Below, in pieces: positions 14,399-14,969 of a stretch of 14,969 bases of DNA. The notes below the pieces were generated by a model. The model had not been told where the DNA came from. It ran no database searches and saw only the letters and a program-made list of their open reading frames with translations. This stretch comes from an uncultured Ilumatobacter sp. (GTDB lineage Bacteria; Actinomycetota; Acidimicrobiia; Acidimicrobiales; Ilumatobacteraceae). Where the stretch lies: assembly GCA_938049325.1 (NCBI GenBank), contig CALICC010000054.1, positions 1 through 14,969 of the forward strand, read 5' to 3'. Position 1 is the stretch's first letter. The number at the start of each line of letters is the position of its first letter. The translations under genes and the position numbers were made by a program.

Positions 14399-14962
14399 GT
14401 GGAACCCGCTCCGCTTCCTCCCCACGAACGCTCGTGGCGACACCCGTCCGAACTCGCGCCCACGGTCAGCGACGTCGACCGGTCGACCGGCGGACGCAAC
14501 CTCGTTCTCGTCACCGGAACAGCCGCTGCGGTCCTGGTCGTCATGCTCGTCGTGGCCCTGACGCCACCACCGTCTTCTGCACCAACCGCCATCAGCTCGA
14601 CCACGCTCCCCTCGGTCAGCGCGCGTGACCCCAACGCAGCGCGGAGCACCGTTGAGCGGGCGCAGGGGATCGTGCAGCTCGAGCGCAGCAGCGTGACGCA
14701 GGAGAGCGTGCTGACGCTCAGCGGCTCCCCCAACGCCATTTCCGCCGCTCCTGACGCGGCAACGAGCGATCTCCAGATCGCGCGCAGCGTTCCTGATCCG
14801 AACGATCGCGTGATCCTGCTCACCGGGTCGCACACGTACAACCTGCGGTGGCACCAGGTGGCGCTCATCGCCGATGCTCCAGACGGCGCTGTCGTGATGA
14901 CCCGATCCGGCGAGCTCATCGCCGTACTCGTCGACGGCGACGTCGACCTGCTCGTCCCCTGA
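14399..14962 (+). CDS. single-pass membrane protein with extracytoplasmic C-terminus, unknown function
   Basis: The 187-residue protein starts at GTG 14399. A cytosolic N-terminus carries the short motif LPPHERSWRHPSEL (6-19). One membrane helix follows (about 34-54), then a Pro/Ser/Thr linker (56-72) and an exported domain of about 115 residues with several beta strands (VILLTGSH, HQVALIADA, GAVVMTRSGELIAVLV). I recall the PHERxWRHPSE motif at the N-terminus of membrane-anchored trypsin-like/PDZ proteins of related actinobacteria, but no protease domain is present here. It is complete within the window (TGA 14960-14962) and diverges from moaE. No function is assigned. Confidence 0.75.
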   Translation: MEPAPLPPHERSWRHPSELAPTVSDVDRSTGGRNLVLVTGTAAAVLVVMLVVALTPPPSSAPTAISSTTLPSVSARDPNAARSTVERAQGIVQLERSSVTQESVLTLSGSPNAISAAPDAATSDLQIARSVPDPNDRVILLTGSHTYNLRWHQVALIADAPDGAVVMTRSGELIAVLVDGDVDLLVP

Positions 14963-14969
14963 CGCTCCA

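Overview
The window is GC-rich, densely coded actinobacterial chromosome. GTG starts and 4-base ATGA/GTGA overlaps are common. The gene content (a stand-alone mreB, an ECF sigma factor with a large-ectodomain membrane partner, a PQQ-type sugar dehydrogenase lipoprotein, many Asp/Thr/Val-rich proteins) and the look of the proteins suggest a member of the Acidimicrobiia, perhaps Ilumatobacter-like. That placement is an impression from sequence style, not a database result. I see no rRNA, tRNA, CRISPR array, insertion sequence or prophage.

Left part (2-4135, + strand): the tail of an unidentified gene is followed by a tightly coupled trio: a class I SAM methyltransferase (190-837), a 28-codon mini-gene (834-920) and a two-helix membrane protein with a PH-like domain (917-1387). 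Next is an ECF sigma factor (1542-2156) that overlaps a 660-residue single-pass membrane protein (2153-4135), probably its anti-sigma or sensor partner. An ECF-type promoter (GGAACC, 16 bases, CGTTTC) sits directly before the sigma start, so the pair is probably autoregulated and its transcript may be leaderless.

Middle part (4190-9227): an MFS transporter (+) is preceded by an in-frame 21-codon leader ORF. It converges on a minus-strand pair, a nitroreductase and a Methyltransf_24-type methyltransferase, that overlap by GTGA. The nitroreductase diverges from tesB (acyl-CoA thioesterase II), and the 99-bp gap between them holds a perfect 14-bp palindrome. tesB overlaps a lipoprotein of the PQQ glucose/sorbosone dehydrogenase family by ATGA.

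Right part (9261-14962): a five-gene minus-strand run reads moaE, a small membrane protein, mreB, a dCache-GGDEF diguanylate cyclase and an RNase II/R-family exoribonuclease. Divergent from moaE is a short single-pass membrane protein (14399-14962). The grouping mixes molybdopterin synthesis, cell-shape control, c-di-GMP signalling and RNA decay. Only the moaE/small-gene junction is tight enough to argue for coupling; the other gaps are 62 to 87 bases.

The most notable points are the 28-codon coupled gene, the self-recognising ECF promoter, the in-frame stop ahead of the MFS gene, the operator-like palindrome at 6821-6834, and several start codons placed 5-9 bases after -10-like hexamers, which would mean leaderless mRNAs.
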